This document shows, one piece after another, positions 1 to 7,880 of a DNA stretch of 64,000 nucleotides (the first letter of the stretch is position 1; each line of letters starts with the position of its first letter). The position numbers were made by a program, and so were the translations under genes. A model generated the notes under the pieces. The model ran no database searches, had not been told where the DNA came from, and saw only the letters and a list, made by a program, of their open reading frames with translations. Where the stretch lies: positions 1-64,000 of the forward strand of contig JAFWEW010000039.1 of assembly GCA_017512725.1 (NCBI GenBank). Reading direction: 5' to 3'. The DNA comes from Solobacterium sp. (GTDB lineage: Bacteria > Bacillota_I > Bacilli_A > Erysipelotrichales > Erysipelotrichaceae).

Positions 1-80
1 AAGTTTTTGTATAAATTTTTACACAAAAATCGGTGTTGGGAACAGTGCCGAAATAGGACTTGAAAAAGAGGAAAAACTAC

Positions 81-979
81 ATGGCAAAACTGAAAAAAGT
101 ATGGTCTGGGAAGTTCACCATAATCTCTAACGAAATATTCGAAGACTGGCGGTTATCGTACAAGGAAATCGGCCTGTATTGCAACATGATGAAATTTCCT
201 GATGACTGGGATTTTTCTATCCGGAATCTGGCCGCAAGACACCGCGAGAAAAGGGATGCGGTTAAGACAGGCTTAGATAAGTTACTGGAGTACGGATATA
301 TAAGCCGGGAAGAACAACAGGCCCGAAAAGATAAGGGACGGTTCGGATCGTACTACTACGTGATCTACGAGGATCCCATGATAACAAAAACTTTATTCCC
401 TGTCCGCCGCGTGATGATGAGGAATTGTCTGATAACTCACCGTGTACGGAAAACCCGTATGCGGAAGTAACGGTGACGGAAAATCCGTACACGGTGGCAA
501 CCGCAGCGGATAATCCGTATACGGAAAATCCGTACACGGAGGTGACGGCATCGGATTACCCGTACACGGACGAACCGTATACGGAAAATCCGACCACAAC
601 AAATACTGTCTTTAAAAATACTGTTACTAAAAAGACTAATGAAGAGGAGGAGGGTGTAACGCGCGCGTGTGCAAACCCCGAAGTCTTCCGAGACAAAGTC
701 AGAAACCGCTTTATGAACAGATACTTCAGCCGATCAGGAGATGTTATCGCTCAGGCAGAAATGTCCAAGGCACTGAATGCAATTCTCAATGCACTGCCGG
801 ATATCACGGATATGAAAGCTATTGAAGCCATCAATAACTGCACCCGCGAAGACGCATCGAATCTGTGGGAGTGGGTATATCAAGAGATGCAGGATTATAA
901 GCATTATACAGATTTGATGAATAATTCAGGTTATACACTTTCTAATTGTTTCAAGAAGAGTTCGACAAATCGGAACTGA
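81..979 (+). pseudogene. Frameshifted helix-turn-helix replication-type protein of mobile-element origin
   Basis: The first part (ATG at 81, after GAGGAAA) reads as the winged-helix N-terminus common in Firmicute phage and conjugative-element replication proteins (LSYKEIGLYCNMM, then a DNA-reading helix). At about 375-377 the reading frame is lost. The other frame continues through PRDDEE into a linker with repeated ENPYT-like units (about 425-600), then a helical C-terminal domain ending at 979. Restoring one C in the CCC run of gatcccatgat rejoins the halves into one protein of about 299 residues. Repeated xNPYT linkers are known in this protein type. It is either a decayed mobile-element remnant or a single sequencing error. 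The second half alone could start at TTG 425 but has no good ribosome site. Confidence 0.6.
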
Positions 980-993
980 ATGGAGAAAAAAGA

Positions 994-1052
994 GCTGTAA
1001 CTTCAGGATCTCCTTGAGAATTTTCATTCTCAATACACCTATTCGTTACAGC
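994..1052. repeat. Nested inverted repeat after the replication-type gene
   Basis: GCTGTAAC at 994-1001 pairs with GTTACAGC at 1045-1052. Inside lies a perfect small hairpin, GAGAAT (1016-1021), loop TTTC, ATTCTC (1026-1031). There is no long T tract directly after it, only CCCCTTATTTACT. It may be a transcript-ending structure shared by the convergent genes, or a leftover end of a mobile element. Confidence 0.4.
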
Positions 1053-1076
1053 CCCTTATTTACTGTATTCTTACTA

Positions 1077-1331
1077 TTAATGTGTTCCGCCCCAATTGTA
1101 AGTGCCATCCCACGGTTCCATACTATGAACTTTGTAACAAGATAACACTCTGGCTAATGCCTTCTTTTCAGCCTCTGCAGGGCAACAAGCTTTTACTACT
1201 ACTCTTGTAACAATGTCTCTTGAAGGTGGGACATACAGATAAACACTGTACATCATCGGGTCTTGACCGTCACCGCCAGCAAAATCCTCTAATTCATCAT
1301 CACTTAATTTCTTAATATCCTTTTCTGCCAT
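1077..1331 (-). CDS. Small protein with double-glycine-type leader (RiPP or bacteriocin precursor-like)
   Basis: This is an 84-residue protein with a strong ribosome site (GGAGGTT on the minus strand, about 1336-1342). The N-terminus MAEKDIKKLSDDELEDFAGG has the form of leader peptides cut after a Gly-Gly pair by C39-peptidase ABC transporters. The remaining 64 residues contain three Cys (two adjacent) and a Trp/Gly-rich end. No modification enzyme or peptidase transporter is next to it, but genes for two intramembrane metalloproteases lie upstream on the same strand. The leader reading comes from the motif; processing and function are inference. Three other genes at 28.7-30.9 kb carry similar leaders. 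Confidence 0.6.
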   Translation of the reverse strand: MAEKDIKKLSDDELEDFAGGDGQDPMMYSVYLYVPPSRDIVTRVVVKACCPAEAEKKALARVLSCYKVHSMEPWDGTYNWGGTH

Positions 1332-1447
1332 ATTCTTAACCTCCGATATATGAAGCTGATTATGGAATTCTGTTCAGCCACTTTCAGAACTCTCTCGTAT
1401 ATTTATACGGGACAGGTGGTTTATATCAACGAATAGTTGTATCTGTC

Positions 1448-2197
1448 TTACTTCGGCTGCACACTCATCTCACAGAATTCTTTAGTTTTCTTTTTGGAGC
1501 GGGTGAGAATATAGATCTGGAAAACGAGCAGGAAAAGATAAGCACCGCCGCCGAGAATTGCGCCGATAATCTGAGTTGATTCGTTCAGAAGGAGAGTGTT
1601 TCCGGTCGTGCAGGTATCGTAAAGCGTATGGATGAGGCAGGGAACCACAAAAGCCAGAATTGCATATTTCACGGGGGAACCTTTCCCGGTCAGTTTGGCC
1701 ACACGGGAACGACCCAGAAATTCAGCCATGACCATATTGAATGACATATGCCCTGCTACACTCAGAGTGCGCATGATTAAAGTGGTTATCCCGAATTTGT
1801 CTGCATACAGCCACTCTTCCGCAACCGTAAAGCCGGCGCCGACCGCAGCACCGATCAGAATATATTCATAAACATTCCGGACCTTTGAGCGGAGCACAGC
1901 GAGGGTAATGAGGATGAAGATCAGTTTCAGCACTTCTTCGGGGAAACCGGCCATAAGGAAGGCGCTGAACATGCCGCGGAAAAACGGGTGAATGCCTTCC
2001 AAAATGTTGATCTTCGGTGCAATCGTCGTTATGAACCAGAGTATATACGGGCTGTAAATTATCATCGAAAGAATACCGAGCGCAAACGGCAGGATAGCCT
2101 GAAACGGTTTGACCGGATCAGGAATCTCCCGTTTGATCATACGCCAGTAAATAAACGCTAGAATTAGAAGTGTTAATACAGCTACAAGATAATCCAT
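1448..2197 (-). CDS. PrsW-family intramembrane metalloprotease
   Basis: A 249-residue multi-pass membrane protein. It has the PrsW hallmarks: PEEVLK (paired Glu) in one membrane helix, AEEWLY in a second, HMSFN in a third and IHTLYD near the end. These acidic and His residues make the zinc site of this glutamic/CPBP-related superfamily. Family members cut membrane-embedded substrates, for example anti-sigma factors in Bacillus. A ribosome site GAAGGAGAT precedes the ATG. It lies between the CPBP protease gene and the double-glycine peptide gene on the same strand, so a joint role in peptide processing or self-protection is possible but unproven. Confidence 0.8.
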   Translation of the reverse strand: MDYLVAVLTLLILAFIYWRMIKREIPDPVKPFQAILPFALGILSMIIYSPYILWFITTIAPKINILEGIHPFFRGMFSAFLMAGFPEEVLKLIFILITLAVLRSKVRNVYEYILIGAAVGAGFTVAEEWLYADKFGITTLIMRTLSVAGHMSFNMVMAEFLGRSRVAKLTGKGSPVKYAILAFVVPCLIHTLYDTCTTGNTLLLNESTQIIGAILGGGAYLFLLVFQIYILTRSKKKTKEFCEMSVQPK

Positions 2198-2302
2198 AAA
2201 ATTAAATCTCCTTCAAAATGATTTGATCCCGGTGTCACGTATTCATTGAAACAAGGGATCCGTATTTTCACGTTTTATGTCAGAACCAGCAGGAAGTCAC
2301 AT

Positions 2303-3163
2303 TTAGCCCTGAATCGCGGCTGCTTTCTGACTCCACTTTTTCCTCCACACCGAGAGGATTTTGGTTTTGCCGACTTTTCTGATAATCATGATACCGCCAG
2401 CGAAGACGATCAGGGAAAGCACAATATTGAAGATGATTTCCCATGTCTGAAGCGAGGTGGTCATGATTCCGTCTGTAAGGCTCTTGTCTCCTGCAAAGCA
2501 GATGAAATCATAAACCGAATGCAGAATGATGCCGGGGAAAGCCGAGCCCGTAACGACAAACAGTGCGCCGTAGAAGAAGCCGTCCAGGGTGGTTACAAGT
2601 GCCTGGGTAAGGGTGTTAGTTATGGTGGCACCGCCGTTAATATTCACCATATGCATAATTCCGAATATCAGTCCGGAGATGGCGGGCAGAATCCAGATCT
2701 TCTTTTCCGTTTTGAGGAATCCCATCGCGATCGGAATTACAGTCACACGAAATACGCATTCTTCCCAGAATCCGGCGGCCAGCGCCTTTACGATATTGTA
2801 AAAAGACGGATCAAACCAGAAGTTGAATTGGAACAGCTGAATGACCAGAACAACTATACTCTTGATGATCATCGGCCCCATGACCAACAGGGTCAGCTTA
2901 AGCGTCAGACCAGATTTCAGCGTTCCCTTATACTGCGGCGAATACCAGACTTTCATTAAAATCATAAGCAGGATCGACATGGAGATCGAGGAAATATTAC
3001 CGATCATTTCGATTCCTGTTTTAGTTCCATCGGACGGAAAGAATGATTTAAACAGACCATCCAGGATAAGCTCCAGCACAAAGGAAAAAAAGATCCAAAA
3101 TACAATGGCGAGAAGAGGGACTTTCTCTGTTATTGTATGGCTACGTTGTTTTTTTTCGTTCAT
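2303..3163 (-). CDS. CPBP-family (CAAX-like) intramembrane metalloprotease
   Basis: The protein has 286 residues starting at ATG 3163, chosen because AAAGGTGG sits just upstream (about 3168-3175); a GTG at 3172 overlaps that site. It shows the CPBP signature in order: EECVFR (EExxxR), FGIMH (FxxxH) and HSVYD, within about seven membrane helices. CPBP proteins are often linked to bacteriocin immunity or maturation. Its place upstream of PrsW and the small leader-peptide gene fits that pattern, but the functional link is inference. Confidence 0.8.
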   Translation of the reverse strand: MNEKKQRSHTITEKVPLLAIVFWIFFSFVLELILDGLFKSFFPSDGTKTGIEMIGNISSISMSILLMILMKVWYSPQYKGTLKSGLTLKLTLLVMGPMIIKSIVVLVIQLFQFNFWFDPSFYNIVKALAAGFWEECVFRVTVIPIAMGFLKTEKKIWILPAISGLIFGIMHMVNINGGATITNTLTQALVTTLDGFFYGALFVVTGSAFPGIILHSVYDFICFAGDKSLTDGIMTTSLQTWEIIFNIVLSLIVFAGGIMIIRKVGKTKILSVWRKKWSQKAAAIQG

Positions 3164-3332
3164 TTCTACCACCTTTCAGTTCAGCCGGGATTACCCGCTG
3201 CTCGATACACAATATGTCTTTATTCTAACAAACACGAGAGTGAAAAGTCGTGAGAACTTTTCACTCTCAAGATACACTACAAAACAGTCATTTTTTAAGC
3301 AGTGAATATACTTTTCCGGATGAAAAAAAGAT

Positions 3333-3713
3333 ATGAGATCCGCATCAGTCACAGCAAGCGTTTCCTATACCTCGAAAAAGATAAGTGGTTTAACCAATTC
3401 TGACCTCAGCAAATCCCTGCTTTCGATTGTATTCATGTCCGTGGTGAATATCTTTTCGGGTATGTATTATTGCGCAATCTATTTCCGGACTGGTAAAAAC
3501 CTCTGGTTCAATATCTTGCTTCATGGACTGTATGACCTGGCGGGCATGATTGTTTATGGACGGTTTAGCGGTGTGCCGCTGTCAGCTATGGTTTCACCTA
3601 GTGTCAGTCCACAGAGTTTTGCAAGACAAACACTGATCTATATGGCTCTTTATCTTCTGCCGACGCTGTTTATTCTGCGTCCTAAGAAAATACAGCCGCT
3701 CTTATCAGATTGA
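3333..3713 (+). pseudogene. Remnant of a CPBP-family membrane protease (C-terminal part only)
   Basis: The readable part resembles the last third of CPBP proteases: an FxTGKNLW-type stretch, then ILLHGLYD (the His of the third motif) and two hydrophobic helices. The EExxxR and FxxxH motifs are absent. No ribosome site precedes the ATG at 3333, and the first 30 residues look like out-of-family filler. I read it as a truncated copy. Confidence 0.45.
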
Positions 3714-3889
3714 CGCATATTGTCATTGTAATGAGAGTGCGTAATGCTTCATTCCTTGCTCTGTGATCGTTTCCTTCTGGGAAAACTGCAAAACAAAGGA
3801 ATACCACAAACGTCAAATCCAAGGATTTACCGGGCCACAATCAAGAGAAGAAGTGCGCAGTTGTATGCAAATTGCAAACAACTGCCTTC

Positions 3890-3936
3890 TTGATTTCACG
3901 GGAATTTAAGGTACAATTCAGTTAGTTATTTCTAAC
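3890..3936 (+). promoter_or_regulatory. Promoter of the feo operon with operator 1 (GTTAG-N6-CTAAC)
   Basis: TTGATT (3890-3895), a 16-base spacer and TACAAT (3912-3917) form a clear sigma-A promoter. Directly after the -10, over the expected start of transcription, lies the palindrome GTTAGTTATTTCTAAC (3921-3936). The half-site GTTAG resembles those of DtxR/IdeR-family iron repressors, but the six-base spacing differs from the classic DtxR box. The gene-free stretch 3714-4046 otherwise holds only the leader and operator 2; nothing else is evident in 3714-3889. Confidence 0.7.
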
Positions 3937-4006
3937 CGTTGTTTTGGCTACAGCTGAAGATTCGATTCACCAGACAGCCATACACGGTATTCTTTTTTTG
4001 GCTTCG

Positions 4007-4022
4007 GTTAGATATAACTAAC
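4007..4022 (+). promoter_or_regulatory. Operator 2 in the feo leader
   Basis: GTTAGATATAACTAAC is a second copy of the palindrome, centred 86 bases after operator 1 and just upstream of the first ribosome site (AAGGGGGA, 4031-4038). The leader between the two copies resembles the leader at 13.7 kb, including the run TTCTTTTTTTG. The two sites could support DNA looping or cooperative repression. Confidence 0.65.
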
Positions 4023-4046
4023 ATTTGGTTAAGGGGGACTTGGCTG

Positions 4047-4220
4047 ATGATTAATTGGGTGGCGCAGAATATTGCGTCCATTGTGCTTCTGCTTGCGGTG
4101 ATACTGATTATTTTCTTCATCCTCAGAAGCAAGATCAAACAGAAACAGCAGGGGAGATGCTGCTGCGGCTGCTCCGGACAAAGCAGCTGCAGGACCTGTC
4201 GGAAAGGAGATTGTTTATGA
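4047..4220 (+). CDS. FeoB-associated Cys-rich small membrane protein (FeoC-like)
   Basis: A 57-residue protein with one N-terminal membrane helix (about residues 9-28), a basic stretch and a Cys-rich tail with the pattern CCCGCSGQSSCRTC. This matches the FeoB-associated Cys-rich membrane protein family. The start at ATG 4047 follows AAGGGGGA. The stop overlaps the start of feoA (ATGA). In most Firmicutes the Cys-rich peptide gene follows feoB; here it comes first. Confidence 0.75.
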   Translation: MINWVAQNIASIVLLLAVILIIFFILRSKIKQKQQGRCCCGCSGQSSCRTCRKGDCL

Positions 4221-4438
4221 ATCTGACTCAGACAAAACCGAATCAAAATGGAGTGATCATCGGAATCAGCGGAGATGTGCACTTTGCAAACCGTGTGACA
4301 TCCATCGGTATCACGGAGGGCACAGCATTCCAGACCGTGCGTAATGACAGAAAGATGCCGGTGTTGGTTTATCTAAGAGAGACGCTGATTGCGATTAACC
4401 GTGAAGATGCGGAAAGGATTGAGGTGAAAACGGCATGA
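4217..4438 (+). CDS. feoA: FeoA, ferrous iron transport accessory protein
   Basis: A 73-residue SH3-like protein with the FeoA pattern (VTSIGITEG, then a basic turn, then LRETLIAINREDAERI). FeoA helps the FeoB channel in the cytoplasm. The start at 4217 is set by AAAGGAGA and by its ATGA overlap with the preceding gene; a longer upstream reading would run through the Cys-rich peptide gene in another frame and is not real. It overlaps feoB by the same ATGA arrangement. Confidence 0.9.
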   Translation: MNLTQTKPNQNGVIIGISGDVHFANRVTSIGITEGTAFQTVRNDRKMPVLVYLRETLIAINREDAERIEVKTA

Positions 4439-6291
4439 ATAAATCGATTGCACTTTTAGGGCAGCCGAATTCCGGCAAGTCTACCGTCTTCAATGCTTTG
4501 ACAGGATCTCATCAGCATGTGGGAAACTGGCCGGGGAAGACCGTAGAGAAAAACGATGGGTTTTATACATACAAAGGAACACGTTATACGGTGACGGATC
4601 TTCCAGGCAGCTATGGTCTTTCGGGAAATTCGGATGAGGAGATTATTACAGTCGAATATATACGAAGCGGCAAGGCTGATCTGATCTGTATTCTTGTCGA
4701 TGCTTCACAGCTGGAGCGCAGTATGTTTATGGTTGCGGAGTTCGCATCGCTGGATAAACCTGCTGTTCTGCTTCTGAACATGATGGATGTCGCAAAGGCG
4801 CAGAAAAAGGAGATTGATCACAAGCTGCTGGAACAGCGCCTGGGGATTCCTGTTCTGCCTTTCATTGCCGCAGAGAATGCAGGATACGAGGAACTGAAGG
4901 AACTGTTTGCCCGCGAACTTGATACACCTCATAAACTGGCATCAGCCCCGGAAGCCCCGGGCAGTATTGATTCGGCAGAAGCGGTACACTCACAGAGCCA
5001 GGCGAAATACAGCTGGATTGCAAATATGCTTGATGGAGTAACACGCACAAATTCTCCAGTTTATAAATTGTCAAAATTCGATCAGCTTGCCACAAGTCCT
5101 GTGAAAGGAAAGTTCCTGTGCCTTGGTATTGTGCTTGTCGCATTTCTGATCGCCATGATCGTATGCGTTCCCGTTATGAGTCTTGCTCAGATGATTCCGC
5201 GGCTGCTCTACGAACCTGTATCTTCACTGCTCACAGGATGGAATGTACATCCCTGGCTCGTATCGATTTTTTCCATGATGCTGCCGAATGTAATCTATTT
5301 TACCCTCTCGATGGCCAGTTTCGTCTTTGGTGTCAATCTGGCATTTGGTTATTTGGAGGAGATTGGGTTCCTTGCCCGGGCCGCCTATCAATTTGATGGT
5401 GTGCTCTCACGGCTGGGCCTTCAGGGTAAGGCAATCTGTCCGGTACTCATGGGTTTTGGCTGTACCATCGGCGGTGCATGCGGGACCCGTATCATGGATA
5501 ACTGGGGTCAGAGGATGTTGGCGATGGCCGTGGTATGGGCGGTTCCCTGCGGCGCAATCTGGGGAGTGATCCCTGTGATTTCCGCTATGTTTTTCGGACC
5601 GATTGGAACACTTCTTGTGTGCATGGCGATTCTTCTCTATATGGTGCTGATGATGTGGATCGTTTCAAAGATTTTCGGAAGTCAGCTTGCGCCGAAGGAG
5701 AACCGGAGCGGAATGATCATGGAACTTCCGCCGTACCACAAGGCACACTGGAAACACATTCTGAAAGAAGCGTTTATGAAAGCTCTGGATATCTTTAAAC
5801 GCGCGCTGGGAACTGTCACGCTGGTGTCGCTTGTGTTTTATATCTTTGCGTTCAGCTCCAGCGGCAGTATTCAGGACAGCCTGTTATACCGCGTCGGCAC
5901 CTTTATCGAACCGGTAACACGTTTCTTTGGGCTTGGATGGCAGACGTTTATGGCATTCCTCAGTTCTGCGTTTGCCAAGGAAGCGGTGCTTGGTGTATTG
6001 AATGCGGCGTTTGTAGGACAGGGCGGCCTGCTTGAAGCAACCTTCTTTTCCAAGACTGCTGCTGCGGACAGTGCAGCTCTTGCGTTAAGCATGACCCAGA
6101 CGATTTCAAAGCCCGAGGCACTGGCTTTCCTCTTTGCCTGTACATTCAATGTGCCCTGCGTAATGGCACTGACTACTACTTACCGTGAATCTCATTCCCT
6201 GAGATGGACTGCCCGTGTGGCACTGTTCTATATCGGCAGTGCACTGGTGCTTTCCTGTATCGTGTATCACATCGCTTCGCTGTTTCTGTAA
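4435..6291 (+). CDS. feoB: FeoB ferrous iron transporter with GTPase domain
   Basis: The 618-residue protein has an N-terminal G domain with GQPNSGKST (9-17), DLPG (55-58) and an NxxD G4 motif (NMMD). It is followed by the FeoB helical region and the membrane core with paired Gate motifs; GFGCTIGG lies in the first half and FNVPC near the end. FeoB imports Fe(II) across the inner membrane. It is somewhat shorter than many FeoB proteins. The two operators upstream suggest iron repression. Genes from 6385 onward follow on the same strand without a clear terminator. Confidence 0.95.
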   Translation: MNKSIALLGQPNSGKSTVFNALTGSHQHVGNWPGKTVEKNDGFYTYKGTRYTVTDLPGSYGLSGNSDEEIITVEYIRSGKADLICILVDASQLERSMFMVAEFASLDKPAVLLLNMMDVAKAQKKEIDHKLLEQRLGIPVLPFIAAENAGYEELKELFARELDTPHKLASAPEAPGSIDSAEAVHSQSQAKYSWIANMLDGVTRTNSPVYKLSKFDQLATSPVKGKFLCLGIVLVAFLIAMIVCVPVMSLAQMIPRLLYEPVSSLLTGWNVHPWLVSIFSMMLPNVIYFTLSMASFVFGVNLAFGYLEEIGFLARAAYQFDGVLSRLGLQGKAICPVLMGFGCTIGGACGTRIMDNWGQRMLAMAVVWAVPCGAIWGVIPVISAMFFGPIGTLLVCMAILLYMVLMMWIVSKIFGSQLAPKENRSGMIMELPPYHKAHWKHILKEAFMKALDIFKRALGTVTLVSLVFYIFAFSSSGSIQDSLLYRVGTFIEPVTRFFGLGWQTFMAFLSSAFAKEAVLGVLNAAFVGQGGLLEATFFSKTAAADSAALALSMTQTISKPEALAFLFACTFNVPCVMALTTTYRESHSLRWTARVALFYIGSALVLSCIVYHIASLFL

Positions 6292-6384
6292 GTGGAGCTG
6301 ATCCTGCATGTATCAAGAGGAAAATTGCCGGAATGACATGGACTCTTGATGGTTTTATCAGAGACAGGGGAAAGAATAATAAAT

Positions 6385-7149
6385 ATGCAATTTGATGAAA
6401 TGGGAAAAATGACCGGAAAAGTTCTGTTTCTGCTTCCGGGAACAGCCTGCGATTATCAGACGAATTTTGGCTCTGTCCTGAAAAACCTGGCAGAGAAGTA
6501 TCATCTGGTTTGTGTGAACTATGACGGCTTTGATGGAAGTGAGAAAATCTTTCCCGATATGATTACGGTTACGGAAAAGATCGAACAGTATATTCGGCAG
6601 AACTATGACGGCAGAATTGATGGCGCATTGGGGTCATCTCTTGGAGGCAGTTTTGTCGGACAGCTGATCCAGCGGCGGAACGTTCATCTGGATCACGGCA
6701 TTTTTGGCAGTCCGGATCTTGATCAGTGCAGCAGATTCGGTGCGTGGCTGCAGTCGAAGTTGGTAGTTCCGCTTCTGACAAGTTTTACAAAGAGCGAAAA
6801 AAAGAGAGCCAGAACCAGGGAGAAGCTGAAAGAGTTCTTTGAAATGGATGATGAGACAGCCAATCAGTTTATGGCGTGTTTTGAAAAGTTCAGTCCTGAG
6901 TCCATAAAAAATGAGTATTATTCCGACCTGCTTACCTGGCTGGATGAAGATATCCATGTGGAGAACACGAAAGTACATTTCATATATGCAAACAAGATGG
7001 GTGAAAAGTATTTGAAACGATACAGAAAGTATTTCCGTGAGCCGGAGATTCGAGAATTCGATATGCAGCATGAACAATGGCTTCTTGGAACAAAGGAGTA
7101 TGCCATTCCTGTATTAAACGCAATTGACGAATTTATGGAAATCGCCTGA
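6385..7149 (+). CDS. Alpha/beta-hydrolase-fold protein
   Basis: A 254-residue protein with an N-terminal LLPG strand-loop and the nucleophile elbow GSSLGG (Ser85); a late His (QHEQW) can complete a triad. ATG 6385 is preferred because AGGGGAAAG precedes it; ATG 6349 and TTG 6346 are possible but lack a site. It is related to the proteins at 9337 and 17574, which share an LLxP start, a late-domain nucleophile and no lid of known type. The substrate is unknown. It is the first gene after feoB and probably co-transcribed. Confidence 0.75.
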   Translation: MQFDEMGKMTGKVLFLLPGTACDYQTNFGSVLKNLAEKYHLVCVNYDGFDGSEKIFPDMITVTEKIEQYIRQNYDGRIDGALGSSLGGSFVGQLIQRRNVHLDHGIFGSPDLDQCSRFGAWLQSKLVVPLLTSFTKSEKKRARTREKLKEFFEMDDETANQFMACFEKFSPESIKNEYYSDLLTWLDEDIHVENTKVHFIYANKMGEKYLKRYRKYFREPEIREFDMQHEQWLLGTKEYAIPVLNAIDEFMEIA

Positions 7150-7279
7150 TCCGGTAATCCTGGCAGATGACAATTTCCGGCACAGAGATCGGATCGTTTC
7201 CGAATGACCTTACCCTGGGAGAATGAACCATTTTGAAGATAAGGTCCGCCTGAAATCATCTTTGTTAAGAAGGGGTGGG

Positions 7280-7360
7280 ATGATGAGAGCAGGACCACTT
7301 GCGATATACGCTGCTTTTATCAGAACCGGCATGGTTAAACGGGAGGATGTTTCCAAATGA
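7280..7360 (+). CDS. Possible 26-residue small protein
   Basis: ATG 7280 (or 7283) follows AAGGGGTGG at a reasonable distance. The frame encodes 26 residues (MMRAGPLAIYAAF then a polar end) and its stop overlaps the next start (ATGA). Translational coupling like this is the local habit, so it may be a real small protein, or the remnant of a larger gene. I recognise no family. Confidence 0.3.
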   Translation: MMRAGPLAIYAAFIRTGMVKREDVSK

Positions 7361-7851
7361 ATTGGCCGAGAACTATTTTGGACGGAATCGCCATGTCAGC
7401 ATTGTTTAACGCAGTCGTAGTGTTGGGGTTTACCCTCTGGCCGCAGGAATACAGTGTCATGTTCCCCAAAGAAATTAAAGAAGCTGCGTCGCCTTATGTA
7501 AACGGGACGAATGTAAAGAAAATGAAGCTGTTCCTGTTCGGCTTGTATTTTGCCATGTTTCTATACTGGTCAATCAGTGCACATGCCGCAGGAACGAGAG
7601 GCTTCTGGCCGCTGTTTTGGACCGGCTATACAGAGATGACGTTCGTCAGTGCAAGTGACTTTCTGATCCTTGATTGCTGGCTGCCTCTAAAGATACGAAA
7701 CCGCATCAAAGGCGCGGAACACTGTGAGGCGTGGAAGCGAAAGGAGTGGCTTTTGAGACTGGCGATTCCGGAGCATGTCCTCGGGTGGACGTTTCTTGTA
7801 TGTCCTGCAGCAGGTCTGATTGTCGCGGGGATCGCGGGTCTTTTCGCCTGA
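7357..7851 (+). CDS. Four-helix membrane protein, type A partner of an ATC-hydrolase-like gene
   Basis: A 164-residue protein with four predicted membrane helices and a GGGAGGA ribosome site. It shares with the protein at 26187 the order: first helix, a short FPKEI/APKDI cytoplasmic stretch, two helices with a DxxxLD element, an RKExLxRLA motif and a last helix. Both are followed directly by an ATC-hydrolase-like gene (7881 and 26687). I know no function for this family. The pairing suggests a membrane partner. Confidence 0.7.
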   Translation: MNWPRTILDGIAMSALFNAVVVLGFTLWPQEYSVMFPKEIKEAASPYVNGTNVKKMKLFLFGLYFAMFLYWSISAHAAGTRGFWPLFWTGYTEMTFVSASDFLILDCWLPLKIRNRIKGAEHCEAWKRKEWLLRLAIPEHVLGWTFLVCPAAGLIVAGIAGLFA

Positions 7852-7880
7852 TAAAGGACGAAATAATGAAGGGAGAACGC

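Noticed and set aside
425-600. Repeats of about 20-30 bases that could suggest a CRISPR or satellite array
   Set aside because: The repeats are coding (NPYT units), irregular in length and without unique spacers.
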